Part shown: in pieces, positions 42,809 through 51,604 of the stretch
Position numbering within the stretch: the stretch's first letter is position 1
Layout of the letters: each line of letters opens with the position of its first letter
Source: Paenibacillus sp. PL2-23
Lineage (GTDB): Bacteria > Bacillota > Bacilli > Paenibacillales > Paenibacillaceae
Direction of reading: 5' to 3'
Assembly: GCF_040834005.1 (NCBI RefSeq)
Contig: NZ_CP162129.1
Location: 3,496,001-3,560,000, forward strand
Length of the DNA: 64,000 nucleotides
The notes under the pieces: model-generated
What the model was told of the DNA's origin: nothing
Seen by the model: only the letters and a program-made list of their open reading frames with translations
Database searches by the model: none
Made by a program: the position numbers and the translations under genes

Positions 42809-43795
42809 ATGCTCGTGATAAAAATCGGTATGATCAGCTATTGGCATGTACACGCCTGGGATTACACCAAGCAAGCACAAGAAACGGCTGGAACACAAAT
42901 TACCGCCGTTTGGGACGAAATCGAAGCGCGTGGACGAGAGGCCGCCGAGAAGCTGGGGGTTCCTTATTTCTCGAATCTTGACGACATGCTGTCCAGCGAT
43001 CTTGTGGATGCGGTCATTGTGGACGCTCCGACGAACCGGCACGAGGAAGTTATCGTGAAAGCCGCAAAGGCAGGCAAGCACATTTTTACCGAGAAGGTAA
43101 TCGCTCCGACAACAGATGAAGTGACTCGCATATTAGCTGCCGTGGACTCCGCCGGCGTGAAGCTGACCGTGTCACTGCCTCGTTTGAATGATGGCTATAC
43201 GCTTGCAATCCGCAGTGTGCTGGAACAGCGACAGCTTGGCCAGATTACGCTTGTGCGAGTGAGACTATCGCATAACGGCGCAACCGCAAATTGGCTGCCT
43301 GAGCATTTCTATAATATGGAGCAATGCGGTGGCGGCGCCATGATTGACCTTGGCTGCCATCCGATGTATCTGACAGCGCTGTTCATGGGAAGCCTACCGG
43401 AGAGCGTTCGTTCAACTTATGGTTATGTGACGGGCAAAGAAGTAGAGGACAACGCTGTTGCTATTCTGCAAGGAGCCGACGGAGCTATTGGCATCGTTGA
43501 AGCCGGCTTTGTTAATCCGCATTCCCCGTTTACGATTGAGGTTCATGGGACGGAAGGCACACTGCTGTATGGCTCGCCGGACGCCAAGCTACTTGTTCGT
43601 GCAAACGGCGACGATATGTGGAACGAGGTTGCTATCCCTGCCAACCGCGAGAGCGCTTTCGAGCAGTGGGTCAGCCATGTGACGAACGGAACAAGCGCCG
43701 ATGAGAACATTCGAATTGCGCGGGAGCTTACCTTGCTGATGGAGACCTCGAATCGCTCAGCCAGAGAAGGAAAAGCGATCCTGTTAGCCGAATAG
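42809..43795 (+). CDS. Gfo/Idh/MocA family oxidoreductase, EKV variant
   Basis: A 328-residue dehydrogenase. The Rossmann start is IGMISYWHVHAWDY (the GxGxxG loop is reduced) and the usual EKP reads EKV (HIFTEKVIAP), an uncommon substitution at a residue that lines the nicotinamide site. The catalytic His region is GGAMIDLGCHPMYLTALFM. AAGGAG lies five bases before the ATG. It precedes an AraC gene and a further Gfo/Idh gene on the same strand; the three probably form one operon (36- and -17-base spacings). Confidence 0.82.
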   Translation: MLVIKIGMISYWHVHAWDYTKQAQETAGTQITAVWDEIEARGREAAEKLGVPYFSNLDDMLSSDLVDAVIVDAPTNRHEEVIVKAAKAGKHIFTEKVIAPTTDEVTRILAAVDSAGVKLTVSLPRLNDGYTLAIRSVLEQRQLGQITLVRVRLSHNGATANWLPEHFYNMEQCGGGAMIDLGCHPMYLTALFMGSLPESVRSTYGYVTGKEVEDNAVAILQGADGAIGIVEAGFVNPHSPFTIEVHGTEGTLLYGSPDAKLLVRANGDDMWNEVAIPANRESAFEQWVSHVTNGTSADENIRIARELTLLMETSNRSAREGKAILLAE

Positions 43796-43837
43796 AAAGC
43801 ATAGCAGCTAGAACCTAACGAAAGGTAGGCAATGGCC

Positions 43838-44785
43838 ATGACCTCCAAATGGGAGTACGAAGATATGTGGGAGAAACCGGACGCCTTGGAGCGATTGGAT
43901 TTGCATATCCGTTGGGGACCCTACAATATTCAAGTGCTTCGCTTTCATCTAACGCAATTCCTGCCGGGCAGAACGGTGCCCTTCCATAAGCATGCCGAAT
44001 TTGAATTTCATTTCATTCCCAAGGGAAAAGGCAAGGTCATTCTAGTTGACAAGGAATACGCCTTGAAAGCGGGTCAGCTGTATCTAACAGGACCGGGCGT
44101 TATCCATTACCAGGAAGCCGACGCCTTGGAGGCGATGGATGAGCTTTGTCTGCATATCGATATCGTGGAGCGTACCGACGAGCCGCCATCTGATGATTGG
44201 GAGTTTGTAGAAGCCGTCACTTGCGTGAAGAAGCTTATGGACCTTCCACTCGCTCCCGCCCAGGATGCGCATGAAGCAATGCCTTGCTTCCTGGATGCTT
44301 ATCAAGCATGCATGGCCGGGTATCCCGGCAGCTATACGACGATCAAGCAGCAAGTGATTCAGATTCTTCTGCGTACGGTTAGGGCGTACGAGACGCCCGG
44401 CAGCAACGACCAGCTGCCCACCAAGGACATGAAAAGCTATCGCTACGAGCTTGCTCTTGAATTTATGAGAGTGAATTATGCGGAGTCTGTCACGCTGGAG
44501 GATGTGGCGGAGCGACTCTGGATAAGCCCCCGCCAGCTGCAGAGATTGTTTAAGGAGCATGGCGAAGGCCACTCCTTTACCCGCATATTAGAGGATATAC
44601 GCCTAGCGGCTGTCATCCAGGAGCTTGAAGCATCGAGCTCTTCCATTGAGGGGATCGCTGCCCGGACTGGCTTTGCATCAGGCAACTACTTACACGCTGT
44701 TTTCCGCAAGCGGTACGGCATGACGCCGTCCGACTATCGCAAATCTATTCAATCAGGAGGAAATATCCATGTCCAACATCTATAA
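43838..44785 (+). CDS. AraC family transcriptional regulator
   Basis: A 315-residue AraC-type regulator. The cupin domain is seen as FKLPGRTVPFHKHAEFEF-like text (LPGRTVPFHKHAEFEFHFI) and AGQLYLTGPGVIHYQEAD. The double helix-turn-helix lies at LEDVAERLWISPRQLQRLFKEHG and SSIEGIAARTGFASGNYLHAVF. The ATG at 43838 is eight bases after AAGGTAGG. Its end overlaps the next Gfo/Idh gene by 17 bases, so it is translationally coupled to the enzyme it is likely to control. Confidence 0.9.
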   Translation: MTSKWEYEDMWEKPDALERLDLHIRWGPYNIQVLRFHLTQFLPGRTVPFHKHAEFEFHFIPKGKGKVILVDKEYALKAGQLYLTGPGVIHYQEADALEAMDELCLHIDIVERTDEPPSDDWEFVEAVTCVKKLMDLPLAPAQDAHEAMPCFLDAYQACMAGYPGSYTTIKQQVIQILLRTVRAYETPGSNDQLPTKDMKSYRYELALEFMRVNYAESVTLEDVAERLWISPRQLQRLFKEHGEGHSFTRILEDIRLAAVIQELEASSSSIEGIAARTGFASGNYLHAVFRKRYGMTPSDYRKSIQSGGNIHVQHL

Positions 44786-45848
44786 AATTGCCATTATCGG
44801 CTGTGGCGGTATCGCCAACGGCAAGCATATGCCAGCCCTCAAAAAATTAGACAACATTCAAATGATCGCTTTCTGCGACATCGTGGAGGATAAAGCAATC
44901 ACGGCTGCCAATCAATATGGCGTCGAAGGCGCCAAGGTATATACCAATTACAAGGAGCTGCTTAGCGACTCCTCCATTGACATCGTTCACGTCTGTACAC
45001 CGAATGACTCCCATGCGGAAATTGCAATTGCGGCGCTAGAGGCCGGCAAGCATGTCATGTGTGAGAAGCCGATGGCCAAAACGGCAGAGGAAGCACAGCA
45101 GATGGTGGATGCCGTCAAGCGCACGGGCAAAAAACTGACCATCGGCTACAACAACCGCTTCCGCTCCGACAGCCAGCATTTGAAGAAAATATGCGAATCC
45201 GGCGAGCTCGGTGAGATATACATGGCCAAGGCTCACGCCATCCGTCGCCGCGCCGTACCGACCTGGGGCGTATTCCTGGACGAGGAGAAGCAAGGCGGAG
45301 GACCGCTTATTGACATCGGTACGCACGCTCTTGATCTTACGCTGTGGATGATGAACAACTATAAACCGAAGGTTGTGCTTGGCACTTCTTATCATAAGCT
45401 CTCGCAACGCGAGAATGCGGCGAATGCTTGGGGTCCATGGGACCCGAAAAAATTCACAGTAGAGGATTCCGCATTCGGCATGGTCGTTATGGAGGATGGC
45501 GCTACCATTATGCTGGAATCCAGCTGGGCGTTGAACACTCTGGAGGTTGACGAAGCAAAGTGCACCCTTTGCGGCACGGAAGGCGGCGCTGACATGAAAG
45601 GCGGCCTTCGCATTAACGGCGAACAGCACAGCCGCTTGTACACCAAGGAAGTGGAGCTGAGCTCCGGCGGGGTGGCCTTCTATGACGGCGCATCCGACAA
45701 TGCGCCGGATCTGGAGATGAGAGCTTGGATTCACGCCATTGAAAACGACATCGATCCCGTAGTAACGCCGGAGCAGGCGTTTGTCGTCTCCCAAATTCTC
45801 GAAGCCATCTACGAATCGTCCAAAACAGGCAAAGCCGTTTATTTGTAA
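44769..45848 (+). CDS. Gfo/Idh/MocA family oxidoreductase
   Basis: A 359-residue NAD(P)-dependent dehydrogenase with AIIGCGGIANGKHMPAL, EKP in HVMCEKPMAK and GGGPLIDIGTHALDLTLWMM. It resembles the inositol/1,5-anhydro or keto-glycoside dehydrogenases of this family more than glucose-fructose oxidoreductase, but the substrate is not assigned. It is the last gene of the Gfo/Idh-AraC-Gfo/Idh operon. The transcript probably ends at the hairpin at 46116-46164. Confidence 0.88.
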   Translation: MSNIYKIAIIGCGGIANGKHMPALKKLDNIQMIAFCDIVEDKAITAANQYGVEGAKVYTNYKELLSDSSIDIVHVCTPNDSHAEIAIAALEAGKHVMCEKPMAKTAEEAQQMVDAVKRTGKKLTIGYNNRFRSDSQHLKKICESGELGEIYMAKAHAIRRRAVPTWGVFLDEEKQGGGPLIDIGTHALDLTLWMMNNYKPKVVLGTSYHKLSQRENAANAWGPWDPKKFTVEDSAFGMVVMEDGATIMLESSWALNTLEVDEAKCTLCGTEGGADMKGGLRINGEQHSRLYTKEVELSSGGVAFYDGASDNAPDLEMRAWIHAIENDIDPVVTPEQAFVVSQILEAIYESSKTGKAVYL

Positions 45849-45870
45849 AACGGGTTGCCCTTCTAAGCAT

Positions 45871-46044
45871 TGTACCTTAAAGCTTCGTACCTTTAGCTTA
45901 TACCGCAAATGTGTACCCATAAGCTTTATACCTTAAGCTCTGTACCTTAAACTCTGTACCTAAGCTCTGTACCCTAAGCTTGCACCTGAAGCTTGTACCT
46001 GAAGCTTGTACCGTAAACCTGTATCTTAAGCTTCTACCTTAACG
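45871..46044 (+). repeat. Degenerate minisatellite, unit about GTACCTTAAGCTT
   Basis: Roughly 13 copies of a 13-16 base unit, consensus GTACCTTAAGCTT with variants GTACCTGAAGCTT, GTACCTAAGCTCT and GTACCCTAAGCTT. The copies are unequal in length, so there is no open frame. It begins 23 bases after the last Gfo/Idh stop codon. Confidence 0.85.
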
Positions 46045-46115
46045 TTAAACACCTTGGCTAACACTCCTAATTGGACAGCAGCTAAGCCCTCAAAGAGACT
46101 TCATCCTGATGACCT

Positions 46116-46164
46116 CAAAGAGCCCTCCACTCCGCATGGCGGAAGGGACGGCTCTTTGTTTTTT
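46116..46164 (+). terminator. Rho-independent terminator
   Basis: CAAAGAGCC (46116-46124) pairs with GGCTCTTTG (46150-46158), with an inner TCCGC/GCGGA stem, followed by TTTTTT. It would end the 42809-45848 operon, 268 bases downstream of the last stop codon. Confidence 0.85.
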
Positions 46165-46237
46165 CGTTCCTTCCAGTTGAGTTATATCTGGAACAACCCA
46201 GCATCAAATTAAGAGTCCCAATGGCGCCAATTATACT

Positions 46238-46280
46238 TGTTTTACATGTTTTGCTTGTTTTGCTTGTTTTGCTCGTTTTA
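46238..46280 (+). repeat. 9-bp tandem repeat TGTTTTGCT
   Basis: TGTTTTACA, three exact TGTTTTGCT units, then CGTTTTATC. The only frame across it is a short Leu/Val-rich peptide produced by the repeat itself. Confidence 0.8.
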
Positions 46281-46570
46281 TCACCGCTTTGCATATTCGC
46301 TCTATCCCCTTCTTCCTTCTGGGATGATCTCAGATTTTCACAAGTGCCCTCAAATGTTACAGATGTTCTGAGATGTATCAGATGTTCCCAGATGGTTTTT
46401 GATGATACTGGATGATGTGGGGGATTGTCATGAAATCTTAAATAATCTTAGATAATTTCAGGTAAGCTTGGATGTTCTCGGATGTTCACTTAAGTTCTCA
46501 GGTGATCAAGGATAACGTGAGGTGGTATGAGGTAAAATCTAAAATCTATGTCTCAAACGCCTTAAGTCAG

Positions 46571-46587
46571 CTATCCCCTCAACTCAG
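46571..46587 (-). repeat. 17-bp repeat, inverted copy of the 48.1-kb repeats
   Basis: CTATCCCCTCAACTCAG is the exact reverse complement of CTGAGTTGAGGGGATAG at 48120-48136. The two copies flank the IS1595-like gene about 1.55 kb apart. No target duplication was found next to them. Confidence 0.75.
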
Positions 46588-46949
46588 TGTTAAGCAACTT
46601 GCTTAGACTCCAGTCAGCGCACCAGTTTCATTTTCATTTATTCTGATTGGAATTAGAATTACAACATAGAAAACAGTCTCCACCGGCATTGAAAAACAGA
46701 CTAAGACTGGATTAATCGCATATACAAGCACGAAAAACGCCTACAGAGTAGACGAAAACAGAGATTTAGAGAGATTTACACATCTTAAGCCATATTTCGT
46801 TTCGCAACCAAACCACGCAGACTGCTATCTGCTTATTCACATATAGTGCAGCGCCCAGTTAACCATAAAGAATCAATATCACCAATGTAATTCAAATGTT
46901 CTAAATCGCATCATCTATACAAAACCAAGCTTGGCAGTACAAATAAAAG

Positions 46950-47927
46950 TCAGCATACTGAATGTAGACTTTGATCCTGTGAGGATAAGGAAATATGTGC
47001 CGATAATTGATCAACATGCCGTGAATTCAGAACACATAACAGTAAGCGATTAAATGCAGCCGCGGAACCAAATGCTCCATAGTTTAACCGAAAACAGCCC
47101 TCATCCAGATAGTGTTGGGCGTATTTGATTCCTATGCCATGGTAGGTGTCATTCATCCATTGCAGAATGTTATCCGTCATTCTTGACAGGGGGTACATAG
47201 GATCTAAGGATTGCGATTCGCACGTCCATTTCTCATTGCCATCAGAGTCAATAACCTTGTAATATTGCAACTTCCGCAACTGCTGAAAACGAGGATTCAT
47301 CTGGACAATAGTAGCGTCCTTCTCGCAATGCTTCGCCATAAAAGCTTCCTGCTCGTGAACATTGAGCAAAGCTCTGGCATGCTTATGTCTCGGGATGAAT
47401 GCTAGCCTGTAGTAGCCAGGGCCAGCTGTTTCCTTGTTGTGGGCAATGATGATGGAACGTTCTTTCATCAGTCGATTTTCTGTTAATATAGTCTGTCTTC
47501 CGAATATTTCAAGCTTCGCTTCCACTAAACCTGAGAGAGTTCTCTGCTGATCCATCCAGGAAATTGAAAGCCGGATGCAGTGAAGCATCTTCCAGGCGGT
47601 CTTATAGGTTACTTCAATGATCTGGCTTAGTTTCGTAGCATTTACACCATCCTTATGGCAGGCCACCAAATATATGGCCAACAGCCATTTCCTCAGCGGG
47701 GTTCTGCTCTTGTGCATAATCGTTCCGGAGGTTAATGAAAATTGATCGCGGCAAGACCTGCATTCGAACAACGGCATTCTTCTCGACATCATTCGGATAA
47801 TGGAACCCCCTCCACACTTGACGCAGCTAACCCCGTTCTCCCACCTCAAGCTCTCGACCGCATCTATACAAGATTGCTCATCCGGATATGCTTCATTAAA
47901 CTCATTCACTGCCGCCTCTATCACCAA
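46950..47927 (-). CDS. IS1595-like transposase homologue, catalytic residues apparently lost
   Basis: A 325-residue protein with the IS1595 layout: a helical lead (AVESLRWENG), a zinc ribbon (CVKCGGG...FECRSCRDQF), an HTH (ATKLSQIIEVTYKTAWKMLH), and a C-terminal transposase domain ending YAQHYLDEGCFRLN. By comparison with the family pattern from memory, the first Asp (VEvDEtyiG) reads VEAKLEIFG, the second (TDe) reads VQMNPRF, and the Glu of HtNtIE reads SRM, so all three DDE residues are replaced. The frame is full-length and undamaged. TTG 47927 or GTG 47924 follow GGAGG. No terminal inverted repeats were recognised. Confidence 0.75.
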   Translation of the reverse strand: MVIEAAVNEFNEAYPDEQSCIDAVESLRWENGVSCVKCGGGSIIRMMSRRMPLFECRSCRDQFSLTSGTIMHKSRTPLRKWLLAIYLVACHKDGVNATKLSQIIEVTYKTAWKMLHCIRLSISWMDQQRTLSGLVEAKLEIFGRQTILTENRLMKERSIIIAHNKETAGPGYYRLAFIPRHKHARALLNVHEQEAFMAKHCEKDATIVQMNPRFQQLRKLQYYKVIDSDGNEKWTCESQSLDPMYPLSRMTDNILQWMNDTYHGIGIKYAQHYLDEGCFRLNYGAFGSAAAFNRLLLCVLNSRHVDQLSAHISLSSQDQSLHSVC

Positions 47928-47942
47928 TGCCACCTCCAAAAA

Positions 47943-47956
47943 AGAACATTTGTTCT
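47943..47956 (-). promoter_or_regulatory. LexA/DinR-like operator
   Basis: AGAACATTTGTTCT contains the palindromic core GAAC-N4-GTTC of Bacillus LexA boxes (consensus CGAACRNRYGTTYG), differing at the outer C and G and one inner R. It lies immediately after the -10 element at the predicted transcription start. Confidence 0.55.
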
Positions 47957-47961
47957 CATAT

Positions 47962-47990
47962 AGAATAGCATTTTATTCCTATTTGCACAA
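47962..47990 (-). promoter_or_regulatory. Promoter of the IS1595-like gene
   Basis: On the minus strand TTGTGC (47990-47985) and TATTCT (47967-47962) with a 17-base spacer. The LexA-like operator begins five bases downstream of the -10. Confidence 0.55.
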
Positions 47991-48054
47991 GCAAAATGTT
48001 AAAGGTGCACCAAGTTTTTCGTCCTTAATGTCAAAATCTATAATTCTGGCATTC

Positions 48055-48215
48055 CTGAGTAGAAGGGATAGTTAGCCGAAGGGGCAATGGAACGATGGTT
48101 GGAGCATGACTCAGCGCTTCTGAGTTGAGGGGATAGTTAACCGAAGGGGGACTGGAACGATGGGTTGAGCCTGACGGACCGTTTCTGAGTCGAGGGGATA
48201 GTCAGTCGAGAGCCC
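48055..48215 (+). repeat. 65-bp direct repeat, two copies and a partial
   Basis: Units begin CTGAGT at 48055, 48120 and 48185, an exact 65-base period. The conserved opening is CTGAGTTGAGGGGATAG and then CCGAAGGGG with TGGAACGATGG about 35 bases in. The third copy is truncated at about 48215. It occupies the gap between the IS1595-like gene and degV. Confidence 0.85.
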
Positions 48216-48225
48216 AGCGCAAGCT

Positions 48226-48262
48226 TAAAAAACGCCTATCGGAGATAAGGTCCGGAGGCGCT
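48226..48262 (-). terminator. Terminator of degV
   Basis: On the minus strand AGCGCCT and AGGCGTT form a stem with an inner CGGA/TCCG pairing, followed by a T run (48232-48227). It lies 18 bases after the degV stop. Confidence 0.72.
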
Positions 48263-48279
48263 TTCGTTATGGTTGCACA

Positions 48280-49128
48280 TTATTTTTTGAGATAGCTTAT
48301 TGCAACGGTATTCGGCCCTGTATGGGAGCAGATGGTGCAGCCGCCTTCAATGACTATAATTTCTTGGACATCGGTATGCTCCAGCAGGTAGGTTCTGATG
48401 TAATCAGCGGACTTCTCCGCAACCGTCTGGGCGATAACAACCAGCTTCAAATCGAGGCTCCCCATGTTATCAACTACGTTCTTCATAACATTTTCGAGCG
48501 CCTTCTGTGTTTTCCCCCGGTATTTCCTTGTCGATATAATTAGTCCGTTCTTGATTCCTAGTACGGGCCGGATCTGGAGCATGCTTCCGATCATGCTTTG
48601 AATACTGGATACTCGGCCGCCCTTGTGAAGATAATCCAGACGATCGATCAGAATATCGATTTCGACACGAGCCTTGCGCTCCTCGATAGCAGACACCGTC
48701 TCAGCCAAGCTGTCGCCCTGCTCCAGCATGCGCGCCGCCATAATCACCAGCATGGCGTAGCTTGCCGAGAGATGCGTGGAATCGATGACTGTAACCAGCC
48801 CCTCCGGAAGCTCCTCCATAGCGATTATCGCGTTCTGATAAGTCGATGAGACCCGGGCCGACATGCTGATATACAAAACCTGGTCTCCGCCCTCCGTCGC
48901 CGCTCGAAAAGCCTCCACAAAATCGTTGGGCGACGGAGCTGCGGTCCTGGGCAAAACGCCCGATTCGTCTACACGCCTGTAAATATCGTCAGTCGTAATA
49001 TCGATGCCATCCCTAAAGCTTTGCTCGCCAAAAATAATGTAAAGCGGCACGATGGTAATGCCATATCTCCTAACCCACTCTTGCGGAAGATCGGAAACGC
49101 TGTCTGCGAATACTCTAATGTTGGCCAA
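48280..49128 (-). CDS. DegV family lipid-binding protein
   Basis: A 282-residue DegV/FakB-type protein that binds a fatty acid for phosphorylation by FakA. The N-terminal RVFADSVSDLP motif, the Thr/Ser-rich SPNDF loop and SMSARVSSTYQNA pattern match the family. No fakA is in the window, so the kinase is elsewhere. TTG 49128 is chosen because GGAGG lies seven bases upstream; the longer frame from 49146 has no ribosome binding site of its own. Confidence 0.9.
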   Translation of the reverse strand: MANIRVFADSVSDLPQEWVRRYGITIVPLYIIFGEQSFRDGIDITTDDIYRRVDESGVLPRTAAPSPNDFVEAFRAATEGGDQVLYISMSARVSSTYQNAIIAMEELPEGLVTVIDSTHLSASYAMLVIMAARMLEQGDSLAETVSAIEERKARVEIDILIDRLDYLHKGGRVSSIQSMIGSMLQIRPVLGIKNGLIISTRKYRGKTQKALENVMKNVVDNMGSLDLKLVVIAQTVAEKSADYIRTYLLEHTDVQEIIVIEGGCTICSHTGPNTVAISYLKK

Positions 49129-49241
49129 AACGCATCCTCCAATCAAATCTTTTCATACTGTTAAGTATAGTATACAAAAGACTCGATGGGTAGGACCCCA
49201 TAGCATGGCCAACTCCTAATACACAAGGCTGCGACGATCCT

Positions 49242-50147
49242 TCAATCCGAGAGCCGGGACTTTGCTATTGAAGCATCCATCACTTCATATGCTGCGTACT
49301 TTATGGATGCGTACAGCTGTGCGCGAGTTTGCATATCCCCAAGCATAGCGATTTGGGTTCCGCTTTGAATGATTTCGGCGAATATCTTCTCGTATGCCTT
49401 GGCTGCCACGCGTAGTGAAGTGACCGGATAAATTACCATCCTATAGCCCCAACCGCGAAATTGCTCTGCTGTATAATAAGGCGTACGTCCGAATTCGGTC
49501 ATATTGGCGAGCAGCGGACAATCCGGCATTGCTTCGCTAAACCTCTTAAATTCGGTTTCATCCTCCAACGCCTCCGGGAAAATACCATCGGCTCCAGCTT
49601 CCCTATACAAGCTGGCCCTGCTAATCGCGCCCTCCATTCCTTCTACGCTTCTCGCGTCAGTGCGTGCGATGACGATTAGCGTTGGACTCGTCTCTTTTAT
49701 CGCATGTATCTTATGAGCCATCTCCTCCGGCGGAACCAGCCGTTTACCGGTCAGATGGCCACATTTTTTGGGCATCTCCTGATCCTCCAGCTGAACGGCC
49801 GCCGCTTTGGCCTCAACCAGCTCCTTTCCAGCCCTCGCCGCATTCAGAATACCGCCAAAGCCTGTATCGATATCGGCTAGAACGGGCAGCCCTGTCGCCC
49901 GCACCAGCTCTCTAACCCTCTCAGCCAGCTCTTGGGAATGGATGATTCCTAGATCAGGCAGACCACGGCTTGCTGCATATGCGGCACCGGACAAATACAA
50001 AGCCCGAAACCCGGCGTGCTTGGCGACCAGGGCGGCCATCCCGTCATGCGCCCCGGGTATTTGCAATACCTCCTCGCCGGTAATCAGCTTGCGGAACCGC
50101 TCCGCAAGCTCGCGCTGCTCCGGATCTTTTTCGATTAACCAAGACAT
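49242..50147 (-). CDS. mmgF: 2-methylisocitrate lyase
   Basis: A 301-residue PEP mutase/isocitrate lyase superfamily enzyme of the PrpB/MmgF group that cleaves 2-methylisocitrate to pyruvate and succinate. The active-site KKCGH is at MPKKCGHLTG and the metal site at ADIDTGFGG. It is the last gene of the mmg operon. ATG 50147 follows GAGGAG by eight bases. Confidence 0.92.
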   Translation of the reverse strand: MSWLIEKDPEQRELAERFRKLITGEEVLQIPGAHDGMAALVAKHAGFRALYLSGAAYAASRGLPDLGIIHSQELAERVRELVRATGLPVLADIDTGFGGILNAARAGKELVEAKAAAVQLEDQEMPKKCGHLTGKRLVPPEEMAHKIHAIKETSPTLIVIARTDARSVEGMEGAISRASLYREAGADGIFPEALEDETEFKRFSEAMPDCPLLANMTEFGRTPYYTAEQFRGWGYRMVIYPVTSLRVAAKAYEKIFAEIIQSGTQIAMLGDMQTRAQLYASIKYAAYEVMDASIAKSRLSD

Positions 50148-50176
50148 GGCTGCAGCTCCTCTCTTCATACAATCCT

Positions 50177-51604
50177 TCAAATGACCAGCATGCTCATAAA
50201 TCGAGTGACCGTCATAGCTGACAGCCTGTCGAGATCAAAGCCTTCCTTCATTATGGCTGCGGTCCGCCCTCTAGGGAATCGGGTCAGCAGGCTGCTTTCA
50301 CATTTTTGAACAACCTGGGGCAGCCCTTCCTCCCTCCGTTTCCGGTGGCCAAGCGGATATTCGCACGTTATTTTTGCCGATGACGTTCCGTCCCGGAAAT
50401 GAATTTGAAGCGCATTGGCGATGGAACGTTTTGCTGGGTCCAGATAATCCCTGCTAAAGCCTTCATCATGGACCACAACCATCTTCTCTCGCAGCGCGTC
50501 GATGCGAGGATCCGCCGCAGCCTCGTCCTCGTAATGATCAGCCGTTAATTGGCCGTGGAGCAAGGCGACGGCTACCATATACTGCAAGCAATGATCCCGA
50601 TCAGCCGGATTGTGGAGAGCTCCCCTCTTATCAATGATCCGAATGGCGGATTCATGTGTATGGAGGGTCAAGCTCGCGATATCGTCAAGACGATCCCGGA
50701 CTGCGCCATGCAATGCAAATGCGCATTCCACTGCTGTTTGCGCATGAAATTCAGCCGGGAACGCTATTTTGAAGAGAATATTTTCCATAACATAAGTGCC
50801 TAGCGGTCGAGCAAGCGTCAGCGGCTTGCCCCCTAGCAACACATCGTGAAAGCCCCACTTCGGCGCCGATAAGGGGGTATGATAGCCCATCTCACCCATC
50901 TGCGCCATCAACGCATGACGAACCGCCCTGCTTGTCGCATCGCCGGCGGCCCAGGATTTGCGAGACCCCGTATTAGGCGAATGCCGATAGGCGCGCAGGC
51001 TGCCTCCGTCAAGCCAGGCATTGGAGACGGCATCCGCAATTTCCTCGCGTGTAAGCCCAAGCAACGCACTTGCGACCGCCGTTGAAGCGATCCTTACGAA
51101 CAAAACATGATCCAGCCCTTGACGATTAAGCGAATTGCCGAGTGCCAGCACGCCTTGTATTTCATGCGCCTTGATGGAGGCTTCAAGCACATACTTCATG
51201 AGCAGCGGCTGACGGCCCTCTGCCATATGGCACCGGCTTACATAATCGGCAACCGCCAATATGGCCCCCAAATTGTCGGATGGATGTCCCCATTCTGCCG
51301 CCAGCCAAGTATCATTGTAATCCAGCCATCGAATAAGGCAGCCAATATTAAATGCGGCATGAACGGGATCCAGCTCTAGCCTTGTACCGGGCACTCTAGC
51401 CCCTCCGGGGAGCACGGCGCCCGGCACGATTGGCCCAATATGCTTGGCGCAATCCGGAAAACGGAGCGCAAGCACAGCAGTTCCAATAGAATCCATCAGC
51501 ACGTATTGCGCGATGCGATACGCTTCATCGCTTCTCGGCTTATAGCTGAAGGCATATTCGGCGATCTCCTCGATCAGACTATCCCTTGCCCCATTAATCC
51601 CCAT
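50177..51604 (-). CDS. mmgE: 2-methylcitrate dehydratase (MmgE/PrpD)
   Basis: A 475-residue iron-independent dehydratase of the MmgE/PrpD family that turns 2-methylcitrate into 2-methylaconitate. Conserved text includes [40 protein letters not shown] and [11 protein letters not shown]. The ATG 51604 start follows AAGGGGTG and overlaps mmgD by eleven bases; the 32 upstream in-frame codons are discarded. Confidence 0.92.
   Translation of the reverse strand: MGINGARDSLIEEIAEYAFSYKPRSDEAYRIAQYVLMDSIGTAVLALRFPDCAKHIGPIVPGAVLPGGARVPGTRLELDPVHAAFNIGCLIRWLDYNDTWLAAEWGHPSDNLGAILAVADYVSRCHMAEGRQPLLMKYVLEASIKAHEIQGVLALGNSLNRQGLDHVLFVRIASTAVASALLGLTREEIADAVSNAWLDGGSLRAYRHSPNTGSRKSWAAGDATSRAVRHALMAQMGEMGYHTPLSAPKWGFHDVLLGGKPLTLARPLGTYVMENILFKIAFPAEFHAQTAVECAFALHGAVRDRLDDIASLTLHTHESAIRIIDKRGALHNPADRDHCLQYMVAVALLHGQLTADHYEDEAAADPRIDALREKMVVVHDEGFSRDYLDPAKRSIANALQIHFRDGTSSAKITCEYPLGHRKRREEGLPQVVQKCESSLLTRFPRGRTAAIMKEGFDLDRLSAMTVTRFMSMLVI

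Larger units (their letters stand above)
45849..46949. other. Gene-poor stretch of short tandem repeats
   Basis: About 1.1 kb without a supported gene. It contains a 13-16 base minisatellite (45871-46044), a terminator (46116-46164), a 9-base repeat TGTTTTGCT (46238-46280), a diffuse GATGTTC-rich region (about 46360-46510), a 17-base motif CTATCCCCTCAACTCAG at 46571-46587 that recurs inverted at 48120-48136, and then AT-rich DNA to 46949 in which I see no gene. Base use is clearly more AT-rich than the flanking coding DNA. Confidence 0.75.

Noticed and set aside
46221..46415. Small hydrophobic open frame (MAPIILVLHVLLVLLV...)
   Set aside because: Its hydrophobic part is created by the TGTTTTGCT repeat and there is no ribosome binding site.
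46571..48136. A complete insertion sequence bounded by the 17-bp motif
   Set aside because: The motif is part of a longer direct repeat on one side and there is no target-site duplication, so it is not a credible IS boundary.
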